A stretch of DNA of 64,000 bases, from the NCBI RefSeq assembly GCF_003116585.1, contig NZ_QEHM01000009.1:62001-126000 (forward strand). The letters run 5' to 3'. The notes beneath the pieces were generated by a model that saw only the letters and a list, made by a program, of their open reading frames with translations, was not told the origin of the DNA and ran no database searches. Origin of the DNA: Albibacillus kandeliae. GTDB taxonomy: Bacteria; Pseudomonadota; Alphaproteobacteria; Rhodobacterales; Rhodobacteraceae. The position numbers were made by a program, and so were the translations under genes. Shown here one piece after another: positions 49,352 to 58,692 of this stretch. Within the stretch, counting starts at the first letter, position 1. Every line of letters starts with the position of its first letter.

Positions 49352-50377
49352 TCAGTCGAAGGTGCCCGCCACGCGGCCCAGCAGCATGAAGGCGCGGGCG
49401 GTCCGGGTGTCGGACAGGGCAGAGATCTCGGCGTCCGACGCGTTCGGCTCGAAGGTGGCGAACATGCGGTCGAACAGCCTCAGGAAATGGTGGGCCGCAT
49501 CGCGAAAGATCGGGTCCTGCTTCATCCGTCCTGCGGTCAGCGCCAGCGAGGTCCGGTCTCGTACGCCGCCAAGCGCGGCAATCGAGCGGCCCCGGGCGCC
49601 CTGTGCGAACTGGCGCCAGATCTCGGGGCGGGCCATGTCGGGCCGGAGATCGTCCATGTAGATCCCGTCCTGACTCAGCAGGGTCAGCACGTCCTGGCTC
49701 GCCTGGATGATCTGCGCCGTCTTGCGGTCGCGCAGGGCGCGGCGCAGGGCGGCAAAGCCTTCCTCGTCCTCGGCGGTGTCGGGGAAGTTCAGCGCGCGGA
49801 TGAAGTCCTCGGCGGGCAGCGGCGGCGCCAGTTCCTCGGCCGGCGTGCCAAGCGCGAGGGTCGGCTGGTCGTCCGCCGTGCCCTGCTGCGCCCCTTGCGC
49901 GGGCCGGCTCGGCTGGGCCCGGTCGCGCCGGGTCGAGAAGGTGGCCAGCGCCGTCTCGGTCTTCTTGGCGGCCGCCGCGATCTCGTCGAGCTTCTTCGCC
50001 ACTGAGGCATCCGAGGACATGGCCCCGCGGTGTTGCTGCTGCGAGATATAGGCTTGGCGGATGCCGTCGATGGCGGCCTGCAGGCGCGCGCTCTCTTCGC
50101 GCATCACGCGGCTGGAGCGCGCGGCGATGGCGGCCACCCAGATCATCCCCACGGGCATGAAGATCGCCAGCATGTTCAGCAGGAAGCTGACCACGTCAAA
50201 GCCCGGTCGCTCATCCCCCGGAAGGAAGACGAACAGCAGGACTGCACCCAGCAGCCACAGGGCCGACAGGATGATCGCCACCAGTTCGATGACGGTAATG
50301 GCCTCCCGCTCCGGGCGGTCGTAGATGCCCAGAGAGGTTGGTTGCTGGTCCTGTGTCTCGCGCGGAGCGGGGCTCAT
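49352..50377 (-). CDS. Conserved hypothetical protein with two membrane helices and helical C-terminal domain
   Basis: A 341-residue protein. Two membrane helices at ~28–52 and ~62–86 are followed by a helix that may be coiled coil (SSRVMREESARLQAAIDGIRQAYISQQQHR), a Pro/Gln/Ala-rich linker (~155–185) and a ~155-residue helical C-terminal domain (FIRALNFPDTAEDEEGFAALRRALRDRKTAQIIQ). I do not recognise the family. It lies 14 bp from greA on the same strand, so it is probably co-transcribed. Confidence 0.75.
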   Translation of the reverse strand: MSPAPRETQDQQPTSLGIYDRPEREAITVIELVAIILSALWLLGAVLLFVFLPGDERPGFDVVSFLLNMLAIFMPVGMIWVAAIAARSSRVMREESARLQAAIDGIRQAYISQQQHRGAMSSDASVAKKLDEIAAAAKKTETALATFSTRRDRAQPSRPAQGAQQGTADDQPTLALGTPAEELAPPLPAEDFIRALNFPDTAEDEEGFAALRRALRDRKTAQIIQASQDVLTLLSQDGIYMDDLRPDMARPEIWRQFAQGARGRSIAALGGVRDRTSLALTAGRMKQDPIFRDAAHHFLRLFDRMFATFEPNASDAEISALSDTRTARAFMLLGRVAGTFD

Positions 50378-50391
50378 CCTCTGAACTCCGT

Positions 50392-50862
50392 TCAGGAATA
50401 CTCGATCTTGAGCACTTCGTAGGATTTCTCACCGCCCGGAGTGCGCACCTCTACACTGTCGCCCTCGTCCTTGCCGATGAGCGCCCGTGCGATAGGGGAT
50501 TTGATGTTGAGCAGGCCCTTTTCAATATTGGCCTCATGCTCGCCGACGATCTGCCAGGTCTTTTCCTCGTCCGTGTCCTCGTCGACAAGGGTCACCTTGG
50601 CACCAAACTTGATAGATCCCGCAAGCTTTGTCGGGTCGATCACCTCGGCTAGGCCCAATACGCCTTCAAGCTCCTTGATACGGCCTTCGATGAACGACTG
50701 CTTTTCACGCGCAGAGTGGTATTCGGCATTCTCCGAGAGATCGCCATGTTCGCGCGCTTCTGAAATGGCCTTGATGATAGCGGGGCGTTCGACGGCCTTC
50801 AGCTGCTTCAGCTCGGCTTCGAGCGCAGCAAAGCCTGTCGGCGTCATCGGTATCTTTTCCAT
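50392..50862 (-). CDS. greA: Transcription elongation factor GreA
   Basis: A 156-residue elongation factor. The N-terminal coiled coil bears the acidic tip [16 protein letters not shown] (~41–56), which stimulates transcript cleavage in stalled RNA polymerase, and the C-terminal FKBP-like domain contains [33 protein letters not shown] (~103–135). ATG 50862 gives the usual [11 protein letters not shown] start; a GTG at 50868 is an alternative. Confidence 0.96.
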   Translation of the reverse strand: MEKIPMTPTGFAALEAELKQLKAVERPAIIKAISEAREHGDLSENAEYHSAREKQSFIEGRIKELEGVLGLAEVIDPTKLAGSIKFGAKVTLVDEDTDEEKTWQIVGEHEANIEKGLLNIKSPIARALIGKDEGDSVEVRTPGGEKSYEVLKIEYS

Positions 50863-50976
50863 AGTCACGTTCCATCAGAAAAATCAGCGCCCCGCCGCTA
50901 TTGCGCCGGGGCGACCGTTATGGCCGGTTGATCCGACCTCGCACCTTTATGGAAAAGAATCCGCGCTGGCGCAAGA

Positions 50977-51363
50977 TCAGGGCTGATGGCTGGCAACTTC
51001 CCACTCTATGCCGTCGCGGTCGTGGAAGTAGAACCTCCGACCGGGCGAATAGGCAGCGTGGTTGATAGGGGTAAAGCCTTCTTTCTTCACCCTCTTTTCA
51101 ACCCCGTCGATGTCATCGGTAAAGATGGCGATGTGGTTCAGCCCGCCGATGGTGCGGTAGTTGTCCTCCTGTTTCGGCTGGGCGTCTCCATAGCTGAACA
51201 GGGCCACATAGCTGTCGTCCGTACCGACGTGAACGGTATAGCCCGTCTGCATTCCGGGCCCCTCCCAGCGGACGTGCCAGCCGAAAACCGCCTGCAGCCA
51301 GGCGGCGGTGGTTTTCGGATCGCTGACCGTAACGTTCGTGTGTTCGAGTTGCGCCACTGTCAT
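50977..51363 (-). CDS. VOC/glyoxalase-fold protein
   Basis: A 128-residue vicinal-oxygen-chelate protein with one full set of beta-alpha-beta-beta-beta elements (LEHTNVTVSDPKTTAAWLQAVFGWHVRW, then GGLNHIAIFTDDID, then RRFYFHDRDGIEWEV). His and Glu residues at the metal positions are present (LEHTNV; IEWEV). ATG 51363 is preceded by AAGGAGA. It is divergent from soxR across a SoxR-box-like dyad, so SoxR is its likely regulator. Confidence 0.88.
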   Translation of the reverse strand: MTVAQLEHTNVTVSDPKTTAAWLQAVFGWHVRWEGPGMQTGYTVHVGTDDSYVALFSYGDAQPKQEDNYRTIGGLNHIAIFTDDIDGVEKRVKKEGFTPINHAAYSPGRRFYFHDRDGIEWEVASHQP

Positions 51364-51411
51364 TGTCTTCTCCTTCTTGAGTTGTCGAATGGCTATGGCC
51401 GCAGTCTCCGA

Positions 51412-51429
51412 CCTCAAGTATAGTTGAGA
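51412..51429. promoter_or_regulatory. SoxR-box-like dyad between the glyoxalase-fold gene and soxR
   Basis: CCTCAAGTATAGTTGAGA (18 bp) matches the E. coli soxS-type box CCTCAAGT-TA-ACTTGAGG at both half-sites (CCTCAAGT / TTGAGA). It lies midway between the divergent start codons 51363 and 51469. MerR-family proteins bind such sites in a widened -35/-10 spacer; I could not mark the -35/-10 boxes with confidence. Confidence 0.72.
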
Positions 51430-51468
51430 TCAACCGAAAAGTAATATTGCGGAACAAGAGGTTACCTT

Positions 51469-51921
51469 ATGGGGGCAGGTCTCTCGATTGGGTATGTGGC
51501 GTCGCGGACGGGGCTCGCCGTATCTGCGATCCGGTTCTACGAGGAGGAGGGACTGGTCGCGCCAGACCGTGACGGGGCGGGCCGCAGGGTCTTCGAGAGG
51601 GGGGATATCCGCCGCCTGTCCTTCGTGCTGATCGCGCAGCGCCTCGGCTTTTCGCTGGCCGAGATCCGTGATGCACTGGCCAGCCTGCCCGAGGCCCGCA
51701 ACCCGACGCGCGAGGACTGGGCGCGGCTGGCCGGACAGTTCCGCGCCGAGATCGAGGCGCGGATCGAGGGGCTGACCTCGCTGCGCGACCAGCTCGACGG
51801 ATGCATCGGCTGCGGCTGCCTGTCTCTGGACCAATGCGCGCTCTACAACCGCGACGACAAGGCCGGGGCGCTGGGCGACGGGCCGCGCTACCTGATGGGC
51901 AACAAACATAGTGATATTTGA
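51469..51921 (+). CDS. soxR: SoxR, MerR-family redox-sensing transcriptional activator
   Basis: A 150-residue MerR-family regulator. Its N-terminal winged-helix DNA-binding domain (LSIGYVASRTGLAVSAIRFYEEEGL, ~5–29) is followed by the dimerisation helix and the SoxR [2Fe-2S] cluster motif C-x2-C-x-C-x5-C in CIGCGCLSLDQC (~111–122). Redox-active compounds oxidise the cluster and turn on transcription. It is divergent from the glyoxalase-fold gene across a SoxR-box-like sequence. Confidence 0.95.
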   Translation: MGAGLSIGYVASRTGLAVSAIRFYEEEGLVAPDRDGAGRRVFERGDIRRLSFVLIAQRLGFSLAEIRDALASLPEARNPTREDWARLAGQFRAEIEARIEGLTSLRDQLDGCIGCGCLSLDQCALYNRDDKAGALGDGPRYLMGNKHSDI

Positions 51922-51982
51922 TTTCGTGCCGGTGTTGTCGTGTTAATAGTCCTGTCATCGAATTAATTCGGAGCCCGTCGCA

Positions 51983-52828
51983 GTGCCAATTTCGCAGCAG
52001 GAAAAGTACGAGCGGTTCAAGGCGTTGCACTGGGACAAGGGGGCCTTCGTGGTGGCCAACCCCTGGGACGCCGGAACCGCCCGCGTGCTGACCCAGATGG
52101 GCTTTTCCGCCCTCGCGACCACCAGCGCGGGTTACGCGTTTTCCGTCGGCAAACGGGACTCCAACGCCAGCCTGACCCGCAGCGAGATCCTCGAGAACGC
52201 CCGCGCCATCGTCGAGGCCACACCGCTGCCGGTGTCGGCGGACCTCGAGGACGGCTTCGGCATCATGCCGGAAACCTGCGCCGAAACGGTGGAACTTGCG
52301 CTCGGCTGCGGTCTTGTCGGCGGTTCCATCGAGGATGCCACCGGGCATCCGGACGCGCCGATCCTCGAACAGGCGCTTGCCGCTGACCGCATCGCCGCGG
52401 CAGCCGAGGCGGTGCGTGGCAAGCCGTTCTTGCTGACCGGGCGGGCCGAGAACTACCTCTGGGGCCGCCACGACCTCGGCGATACCATCCGGCGCCTGCA
52501 AGCCTATGCCGAGGCCGGGGCGGACGTGCTCTATGCGCCGGGGCTCAGCGACCTGAACGACATCCGCACCCTCTGCCGAGAGGTGGATCGGCCGGTCAAC
52601 GTGGTGATGGGCCTTGTCGGCCCCTCGATCTCGGTTGCCGATCTTGCCGAGGCTGGGGTCAAGCGGATCAGCGTGGGCGGCTCCTTTGCCCGGGCCGCCT
52701 TTGGGGCCCTGATGCGGGCCGCCGAGGAGGTGCTGGAGCACGGGACCTTCAAGTACGCCCGCGAGGCCGTCCGCGACGGCGAATTGCGCAGCATGATGCC
52801 CGAAGCCCCCGTCCAGGAGCGGACCTGA
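51983..52828 (+). CDS. Isocitrate lyase / PEP mutase family protein
   Basis: A 281-residue TIM-barrel protein of the isocitrate lyase/PEP mutase superfamily. FVVANPWDAGTARVL (~20–34), VSADLEDGFG (~84–93, Asp/Glu metal ligands) and GGSIEDATG (~111–119) are the family's active-site motifs. The cysteine motif of true isocitrate lyases (KKCGH) is absent, so it is a lyase or hydrolase on a PEP- or oxaloacetate-like substrate. The start is GTG at 51983, after GGAG about 11 bp upstream. Confidence 0.85.
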   Translation: MPISQQEKYERFKALHWDKGAFVVANPWDAGTARVLTQMGFSALATTSAGYAFSVGKRDSNASLTRSEILENARAIVEATPLPVSADLEDGFGIMPETCAETVELALGCGLVGGSIEDATGHPDAPILEQALAADRIAAAAEAVRGKPFLLTGRAENYLWGRHDLGDTIRRLQAYAEAGADVLYAPGLSDLNDIRTLCREVDRPVNVVMGLVGPSISVADLAEAGVKRISVGGSFARAAFGALMRAAEEVLEHGTFKYAREAVRDGELRSMMPEAPVQERT

Positions 52829-52997
52829 CGCACTAGGAAAGCGGGTTTCGCCGGGGAATGGCGCAGAAAGCCCGGTTGCACGCAGGGTGACAAGCGACGC
52901 AGTGTTGCGATTGACCGAAGGCGGTGCCAAAAGGTAGTCAGCCACGAAAGAATGTTGCGCCAGATTGCGCAATCCAGCCAGATGAGGAGCGCCACGG

Positions 52998-54647
52998 ATG
53001 GCCGAAGTCGAACGGGAAGCAATGGAATACGACGTCGTGATCGTCGGGGCGGGGCCGGCCGGCCTGTCCGCTGCGATCCGCCTGAAACAGCTCGATGCCG
53101 AACTGAACGTCGTGGTCCTCGAAAAAGGCTCTGAAGTCGGCGCGCATATCCTGTCCGGCGCCGTGCTGGACCCCTGTGGTCTCGACGCGCTGATCCCCGA
53201 CTGGAAGGAAAAGGGCGCGCCGCTGAACGTGCCGGTGAAGGAAGACAACTTCTTCATGCTGGGCGAGGCGGGCAAGCTGCGCATCCCGAACTTCCCGATG
53301 CCGCCGCTGATGAACAACCACGGCAACTACATCGTGTCGATGGGCAACGTCTGCCGCTGGATGGCCGAGCAGGCCGAGGAACTGGGCGTCGAGATCTTCC
53401 CGGGCATGGCCTGCTCCGAGCTGGTCTATGGCGAGAACGGTGAAGTGAAGGGCGTGGTCGCAGGCGAGTTCGGCAAGGAAGCCGACGGGAGCCACGGCCC
53501 GAACTACGAACCCGGCATGGAGCTGCACGGCAAGTACGTCTTCATCGCCGAAGGCGTGCGTGGCTCGCTCGCCAAGCAGGTGATCGCCAAGTACGACCTG
53601 CAGAAAGGCCACTGCCCGCAGAAGTTCGGCATTGGCATGAAGGAAATCTGGGAGATCGACCCGGCCAAGCACAAGGAAGGCTCGGTCACCCACACGATGG
53701 GCTGGCCGCTCGGCTCCAACGCGGGCGGCGGATCGTTCATCTACCACATCGAGAACAATCAGGTTTACGTCGGTTTCGTCGTCCACCTGAACTACAAGAA
53801 CCCCTACCTGTTCCCCTACATGGAATTCCAGAGGTTCAAGCATCACCCGATGGTCGCCGAGCTGCTGGAAGGCGGCAAGCGTGTGGCCTACGGCGCGCGG
53901 GCGATCACCGAGGGCGGTTACCAGTCCATGCCCAAGATGGTGGCGCCCGGCGTCGCGCTGCTGGGCTGCTCGGTCGGTATGGTCAACGTGCCGCGCATCA
54001 AGGGCAACCACAACGCAATGCTCTCGGGCAAGGCCGCAGCCGAGGCCGCCTATGCGGCGATCCAGGCCGGCCGTTCGGCGGACGAGCTGAACGACTACGA
54101 GACCGAGGTGCGCACCGGCGCCATCGGCGCGGACCTCAAGAAGGTGCGCAACGTGAAACCGTTCTGGTCCAAGTACGGCCTGACCGCCAGCCTGATGCTC
54201 GGCGGCCTCGACATGTGGACCAATACCTTCGGCTTCTCCCTCTTCGGCACCCAGCGTCACGGCAAGACCGACGCGGCCGCGACCGAGGAAGCCAGCAAGC
54301 ACCAGCCGATCGACTATCCCAAGCCCGATGGCAAGCTCAGCTTTGACCGGCTGACCAACGTATCCTTCTCGATGACCAACCACGAGGAGAGCCAGCCGCC
54401 GCACCTGACGCTGAAGGACCCGACCGTCCCGGTGACGGTGGATTACGCCAAGTACGCGGGTCCGTCCCAGCGTTACTGCCCGGCAGGCGTCTACGAGTTC
54501 GTGCAGGACGATACCGGCAACCCGAACTTCGTCATCAACTTCCAGAACTGCGTGCACTGCAAGACCTGCGACATCAAGGATCCGGCGCAGAACATCGTCT
54601 GGACCACGCCGCAGGGGGGCGACGGCCCGAACTATCCCAACATGTGA
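52998..54647 (+). CDS. Electron transfer flavoprotein–ubiquinone oxidoreductase
   Basis: A 549-residue membrane-peripheral flavoprotein that passes electrons from ETF (reduced by acyl-CoA dehydrogenases) to ubiquinone. The FAD motif VGAGPAGLSAAIRL is at ~16–29 and the C-terminal [4Fe-4S] ferredoxin-like site contains RYCPAGVYEF and NFQNCVHCKTCDIKDP (~490–530). The quinone-binding hydrophobic plateau segment is near 230–280. Likely works with the acyl-CoA dehydrogenase at 41.8 kb. A TTGCGC-N6-GCGCAA dyad (52955–52972) lies upstream. Confidence 0.95.
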   Translation: MAEVEREAMEYDVVIVGAGPAGLSAAIRLKQLDAELNVVVLEKGSEVGAHILSGAVLDPCGLDALIPDWKEKGAPLNVPVKEDNFFMLGEAGKLRIPNFPMPPLMNNHGNYIVSMGNVCRWMAEQAEELGVEIFPGMACSELVYGENGEVKGVVAGEFGKEADGSHGPNYEPGMELHGKYVFIAEGVRGSLAKQVIAKYDLQKGHCPQKFGIGMKEIWEIDPAKHKEGSVTHTMGWPLGSNAGGGSFIYHIENNQVYVGFVVHLNYKNPYLFPYMEFQRFKHHPMVAELLEGGKRVAYGARAITEGGYQSMPKMVAPGVALLGCSVGMVNVPRIKGNHNAMLSGKAAAEAAYAAIQAGRSADELNDYETEVRTGAIGADLKKVRNVKPFWSKYGLTASLMLGGLDMWTNTFGFSLFGTQRHGKTDAAATEEASKHQPIDYPKPDGKLSFDRLTNVSFSMTNHEESQPPHLTLKDPTVPVTVDYAKYAGPSQRYCPAGVYEFVQDDTGNPNFVINFQNCVHCKTCDIKDPAQNIVWTTPQGGDGPNYPNM

Positions 54648-54667
54648 TTCCGCAAGGATCGCAACGA

Positions 54668-54693
54668 AACGCCCGGCCACCGTGCCGGGCGTT
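54668..54693 (+). terminator. Terminator after the ETF-QO gene
   Basis: Perfect 10-bp arms AACGCCCGGC (54668–54677) and GCCGGGCGTT (54684–54693) with a 6-nt loop, followed by CTCGTTT. It starts 21 bp after the ETF-QO stop. Confidence 0.75.
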
Positions 54694-54850
54694 CTCGTTT
54701 CAGGGCCCTTTGCACGCGGGAGGGGCGGTCAACCGGGGCAGGGCGGTCAAATATGCGGCACTTCCCCGCTGGCGGATTCGGGTGCCATTGCGCCTTTCCG
54801 CCGCTCCGCGTAGCCTGTCCGAAGCTTTCGAAACGAGGTAGGGATCGGAC

Positions 54851-56569
54851 GTGCTCAAACTCCTGTCGAAGTTGACGGTTTCCGCGGTGGCCATCTCGGC
54901 TGCACTGGCTGTACCGCTCAGGGCCGATACCGGCTCGGGCGCATACCTAGCGGGGCGCCATGCGCTCTATGCCAGCAACTTCGACGCGGCGGCCACCTAC
55001 TTTACCCGCGCCCTCGCGCGCGACACGTCCAACCCAGAGCTGATGGAGAACGTCGTTCTCGCGCAGCTGTCCCTCGGGCGCCTCGACAAGGCGCTCCCGG
55101 TCGCGCAGGTCATGGAGCAGAACGGCCTCGAGAGCCAGCCGGCGCGCATGGTCGTGCTGGCGCACATGATCGACGAAAAGGACTATGACGCGATCACCGG
55201 GCGCACCTCCGACAGCAAGGGCATCGGCCCGATGCTTGACGGTCTGGTCAGCGCATGGGCCGAGCTTGGCAAGGGCGATACCGAGGCCGCGATGACGGCC
55301 TTTGACGGCGTCGCCCGGGAGAACGGGCTGCGCGCCTTCGCTCTCTATCACAAGGCGCTCGCGCTGGCCTCCTCCGGCGACTACGCCGCCGCCGAGGAGA
55401 TGTTCGCCGCCGACAACGGTGCGCTGACCCGCATGAGCCGCCGCGCCGCCATCGCGCGGGCCGAGATCCTGTCGCAACTGGGCCGCAACGAAGACTCGCT
55501 CGACCTGCTGGCCGATGCCTTCGGTTCGGGCTTCGACCCGGGCCTGACCGATCTGGCCGACCGGCTGGCCGCGGGCGAAAAGGTTCCGTTCTCCGTCGTC
55601 ACCTCCGTCCGGGACGGCTTTGCCGAGGTCTTCTTCTCCATCGGGCAGGCCCTGCGCGGCGAGGCGTCGGATGATTACGCGCTGGTCTATGCCCGCATGG
55701 CGACCTACCTGCGCCCCGGTCACATCGATGGCCTGCTGCTCACTGCCGAACTGCTCGACAGCCTGAACCAGTACGATCTTTCGGTGCTGATCTACCGCCA
55801 GGTGCCGCAGGAGAGCCCCGAGTTCTTCGCGGCCGAGCTTGGCCGGGCCGAGGCCCTGCGCCGTGCCGCCAAGCCCGATGCGGCGATCGAGGTGCTCGAA
55901 AGCCTGACCAAGACCTATCCGACCATGCCGGCCGTGTTCTCGGCGCTGGGCGACCTTCGGCGCCAGCAGGAACACTATGCCGAGGCCATCGCCGCCTACG
56001 ACAATGCCATCGAGTACACCGAGGAGGGCGCCCAGTCCGAGTGGTTCCTGCTCTACGCCCGTGGCATCGCCCACGAGCGTCTCAAGCACTGGGACGAGGC
56101 CGAGTCCGATTTCCGCCACGCGCTGGAGCTGAACCCGGAGCAGCCGCAGGTGCTGAACTACCTCGGTTATTCGCTGGTCGAGCGGCACAGCAATCTCGAC
56201 GAGGCGCTCGACATGATCGAACGCGCCGTCGCCGCGCGGCCCGACAGCGGCTACATCGTGGATTCGCTGGGCTGGGTGCTGTACCGGCTCGGGCGCTACG
56301 ACGAGGCCGTGGGGCACATGGAAAAAGCGGTCGAACTGATGCCGGTGGACCCGGTCGTCAACGACCACCTCGGCGACGTGTTCTGGGCCGTCGGTCGCTA
56401 TCGCGAGGCCGAGTTCCAGTGGCGCCGCGCGCTGTCCTTCATCGACCCCGAAGACAAGAGCGGCGAAGCCGATCCGAACCGCATCCGCCGCAAGCTCGAA
56501 GTCGGGCTCGACGTGGTGCTGTCCGAGGAAGGTGCGCCGCCGCTCAAGGTCGCCAATGGCAGCAACTGA
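54851..56569 (+). CDS. Tetratricopeptide repeat protein, exported
   Basis: A 572-residue protein with a signal peptide (residues 1–25, [16 protein letters not shown]) and about nine to ten TPR-like helical repeats, clearest at ~30–100, ~355–400 ([31 protein letters not shown]) and ~405–525 ([40 protein letters not shown]). The signal implies a periplasmic or lipid-anchored scaffold. Start GTG at 54851. The 3' end overlaps ispE by 14 bp. Confidence 0.88.
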   Translation: MLKLLSKLTVSAVAISAALAVPLRADTGSGAYLAGRHALYASNFDAAATYFTRALARDTSNPELMENVVLAQLSLGRLDKALPVAQVMEQNGLESQPARMVVLAHMIDEKDYDAITGRTSDSKGIGPMLDGLVSAWAELGKGDTEAAMTAFDGVARENGLRAFALYHKALALASSGDYAAAEEMFAADNGALTRMSRRAAIARAEILSQLGRNEDSLDLLADAFGSGFDPGLTDLADRLAAGEKVPFSVVTSVRDGFAEVFFSIGQALRGEASDDYALVYARMATYLRPGHIDGLLLTAELLDSLNQYDLSVLIYRQVPQESPEFFAAELGRAEALRRAAKPDAAIEVLESLTKTYPTMPAVFSALGDLRRQQEHYAEAIAAYDNAIEYTEEGAQSEWFLLYARGIAHERLKHWDEAESDFRHALELNPEQPQVLNYLGYSLVERHSNLDEALDMIERAVAARPDSGYIVDSLGWVLYRLGRYDEAVGHMEKAVELMPVDPVVNDHLGDVFWAVGRYREAEFQWRRALSFIDPEDKSGEADPNRIRRKLEVGLDVVLSEEGAPPLKVANGSN

Positions 56570-57401
56570 GGTCCGTGCAAGAGCGCGCGCCAAGGTCAAC
56601 CTGTCACTGCACGTAACCGGCCAGCGAAGTAACGGATACCACGAGCTCGACTCGCTGGTTGTCTTCGCCGACGTTCACGACGAGGTGCAGGTCACGCCCG
56701 GCGACGACCTGAGCCTCGTGGTCGAGGGACCCGAGGCGATGGGCCTCGCAGGCGAGGGGGACAACCTCGTGCTGCGCGCCGCGCGCTGTTTCAACAGTCC
56801 GGACGGGGCCGCACTGCGCCTGACCAAGTGCCTCCCTGTGGCCTCCGGCATCGGGGGCGGGTCGGCCGATGCGGCTGCGGCGCTGGTGGCGCTGGCCGAG
56901 TTCTGGGATCTGCCCCTGCCGCCTGCCGAAGCGGTGCTCGGCCTTGGTGCCGATGTTCCCGTCTGCCTTCAGGGATTGCCGACACGCCTGCGCGGGATCG
57001 GGGAAGTGCTCGAACCGCTGCCCGATGTGCCCGGCGCGCTGGTGCTGGTCAATCCGCGCGTGGGCGTGGCGACGCCGCCGGTGTTCCGGGCGCTGGCCAG
57101 CAAGTCGAACCCGCCGATGCCCGAGACGATCCCGGCCTTCGCCGATGCCCAAGCCCTCGCGGACTGGCTGTCGGAGCAGCGCAACGATCTGGAAAAACCG
57201 GCGATGGAGCTGTGTCCGCAGATCGCCGAAGTTCTTGCGGCTCTACGGATGGAGTCCCCTCTGCTTGCCCGCATGTCGGGCTCGGGCGCGACCTGTTTCG
57301 GCCTCTACCCCTCGCTGGCCGAGGCCGAACGCGGCGCGGCCGCCATCGCGGCCGCCAACCCGGGCTGGTGGGTCAAGTCGGCGGCGATCTCGTCGCGCTG
57401 A
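56556..57401 (+). CDS. ispE: 4-diphosphocytidyl-2-C-methyl-D-erythritol kinase
   Basis: A 281-residue GHMP kinase of the MEP isoprenoid pathway. Signature segments are [28 protein letters not shown] (~8–35), the ATP-binding P-x3-G-x-G-G-S-A motif [17 protein letters not shown] (~93–109) and [12 protein letters not shown] (~247–258). The ATG at 56556 lies within the end of the TPR gene, a 14-bp overlap. It feeds isoprenoid precursors to the polyprenyl synthase encoded next to it. Confidence 0.95.
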   Translation: MAATEVRARARAKVNLSLHVTGQRSNGYHELDSLVVFADVHDEVQVTPGDDLSLVVEGPEAMGLAGEGDNLVLRAARCFNSPDGAALRLTKCLPVASGIGGGSADAAAALVALAEFWDLPLPPAEAVLGLGADVPVCLQGLPTRLRGIGEVLEPLPDVPGALVLVNPRVGVATPPVFRALASKSNPPMPETIPAFADAQALADWLSEQRNDLEKPAMELCPQIAEVLAALRMESPLLARMSGSGATCFGLYPSLAEAERGAAAIAAANPGWWVKSAAISSR

Positions 57402-57421
57402 GGTCCGGCGCCGCCCGGGGA

Positions 57422-58423
57422 TCAGCTCAGGCGGTCGACCACGTAGTCGGCAAGGTCACGCAGCATGTCGCGAATATCGTGCGCGGGCAACGTGTCGAGC
57501 GCCGCCTTGGCGCGGTCGGCCCAGGCCACGGCATCCTGCCGCGTCGCTTCCAGCGTCTGATACTTCGCCATCAGCGCCAGCGCCTGTTCGAGGTCGCCAT
57601 CGCGCTGGTCGCCCTTCTCGATGGCCCGCTTCCAGAAGGCGCGTTCCTCGTCCGTGGCCTGCGCCACGGCCTTGATCACCGGCAGGGTCAGCTTGCGCTC
57701 GCGGAAATCGTCCCCGACATTCTTGCCGGTCGCCGCGCTGTCGCCCTGGTAGTCCAGCAGGTCGTCGGCGATCTGGAACGCGATCCCGAGCGCATCGCCG
57801 TAGTCGAACAGCGCCTTCACCCGCTCTTCGGGCGCACCGGCAATCACCCCGCCCACCTCGGTCGCGGCCGAGAACAGGGCGGCGGTCTTGCCCCGCACCA
57901 CCTGCAGGTAGATGCCTTCGTCGGTCCCGAGGTCGGTCGCCGCAGTCAACTGCAGCACTTCGCCTTCCGAGATGGTTGCCGAGGCGTTCGACAGGATCTC
58001 GAGCACCCGCAGCGACCCGGTTTCCACCATCAGGAGGAAGGACCGCGCCAGCAGGTAATCCCCGACCAGCACGCTGGACTTGTTGTCCCACAGCAGGTTC
58101 GCGGTGGGGCGGCCACGCCGCTGTGCGCTCTCGTCCACGACGTCGTCGTGCAGCAGCGTTGCAGTGTGGATGAACTCCACCGTCGCGGCGAGCTTGACGT
58201 GGTCCGAGCCCTTGTAGCCGCACAGCAGGGCTGCGGCGAGGGTCAGCATGGGGCGCAGGCGCTTGCCGCCAGCCTCGATCAGGTGGGCCGTGACCTCGGG
58301 GATGCGCGGCGCATGTTCCGAGACCATCCGCTCGCGGATCAGCTGGTTCACGGCATCCATTTCGGCCGCAAGCGTTGCGGCCAGCCGGTCGTGCGGTTTC
58401 TGAGAGGTCGCTACATCCATCAC
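57422..58423 (-). CDS. ispB: Polyprenyl diphosphate synthase (ubiquinone side chain)
   Basis: A 333-residue trans-prenyltransferase with both Asp-rich motifs: LLHDDVVDESAQRRG (~90–104, DDxxD) and FQIADDLLDYQGD (~212–224). Length and sequence match octa/decaprenyl diphosphate synthases that make the ubiquinone tail, the donor for the UbiA enzyme encoded at 27.5 kb. Convergent with ispE, 20 bp apart, and divergent from the DUF2007 gene. Confidence 0.93.
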   Translation of the reverse strand: MMDVATSQKPHDRLAATLAAEMDAVNQLIRERMVSEHAPRIPEVTAHLIEAGGKRLRPMLTLAAALLCGYKGSDHVKLAATVEFIHTATLLHDDVVDESAQRRGRPTANLLWDNKSSVLVGDYLLARSFLLMVETGSLRVLEILSNASATISEGEVLQLTAATDLGTDEGIYLQVVRGKTAALFSAATEVGGVIAGAPEERVKALFDYGDALGIAFQIADDLLDYQGDSAATGKNVGDDFRERKLTLPVIKAVAQATDEERAFWKRAIEKGDQRDGDLEQALALMAKYQTLEATRQDAVAWADRAKAALDTLPAHDIRDMLRDLADYVVDRLS

Positions 58424-58476
58424 GCTGCTTTACAGAGGCTCGACATCCCCATCACCTTGCCCTTACATCCCCAGTC

Positions 58477-58692
58477 ATGAAGGAACTATTGCGCAGCACC
58501 GACCCAACGATCCTGGCTTTCGCGTCTGCCCTTCTGCAGGGCGAGGATATAGACTGCTTTCAGATGGACGTAAATATGAGCGTCCTAGAAGGCGGCATCG
58601 GAATTTTCCCGCGTCGTCTGATGGTTCGGTCCGAGGATTTCGACCGTGCGGCCGAGGTGATGCGCGACAATGAAATCCCGTTCACGTCGTGA
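58477..58692 (+). CDS. DUF2007-family small protein
   Basis: A 71-residue protein resembling the DUF2007 family (putative signal-transducing proteins): KELLRSTDPTILAFASALLQGEDIDCF (~2–29) and PRRLMVRSEDFDRAAEVMRDN (~46–66). The ATG at 58477 has no strong Shine–Dalgarno. The stop overlaps the methyltransferase start (GTGA). Confidence 0.85.
   Translation: MKELLRSTDPTILAFASALLQGEDIDCFQMDVNMSVLEGGIGIFPRRLMVRSEDFDRAAEVMRDNEIPFTS

Noticed and set aside
51467-54680. Long minus-strand frames (619 and 580 residues) opposite soxR, the PEP-mutase-like gene and ETF-QO
   Set aside because: They oppose genes with unmistakable cofactor motifs and have shadow-frame composition.
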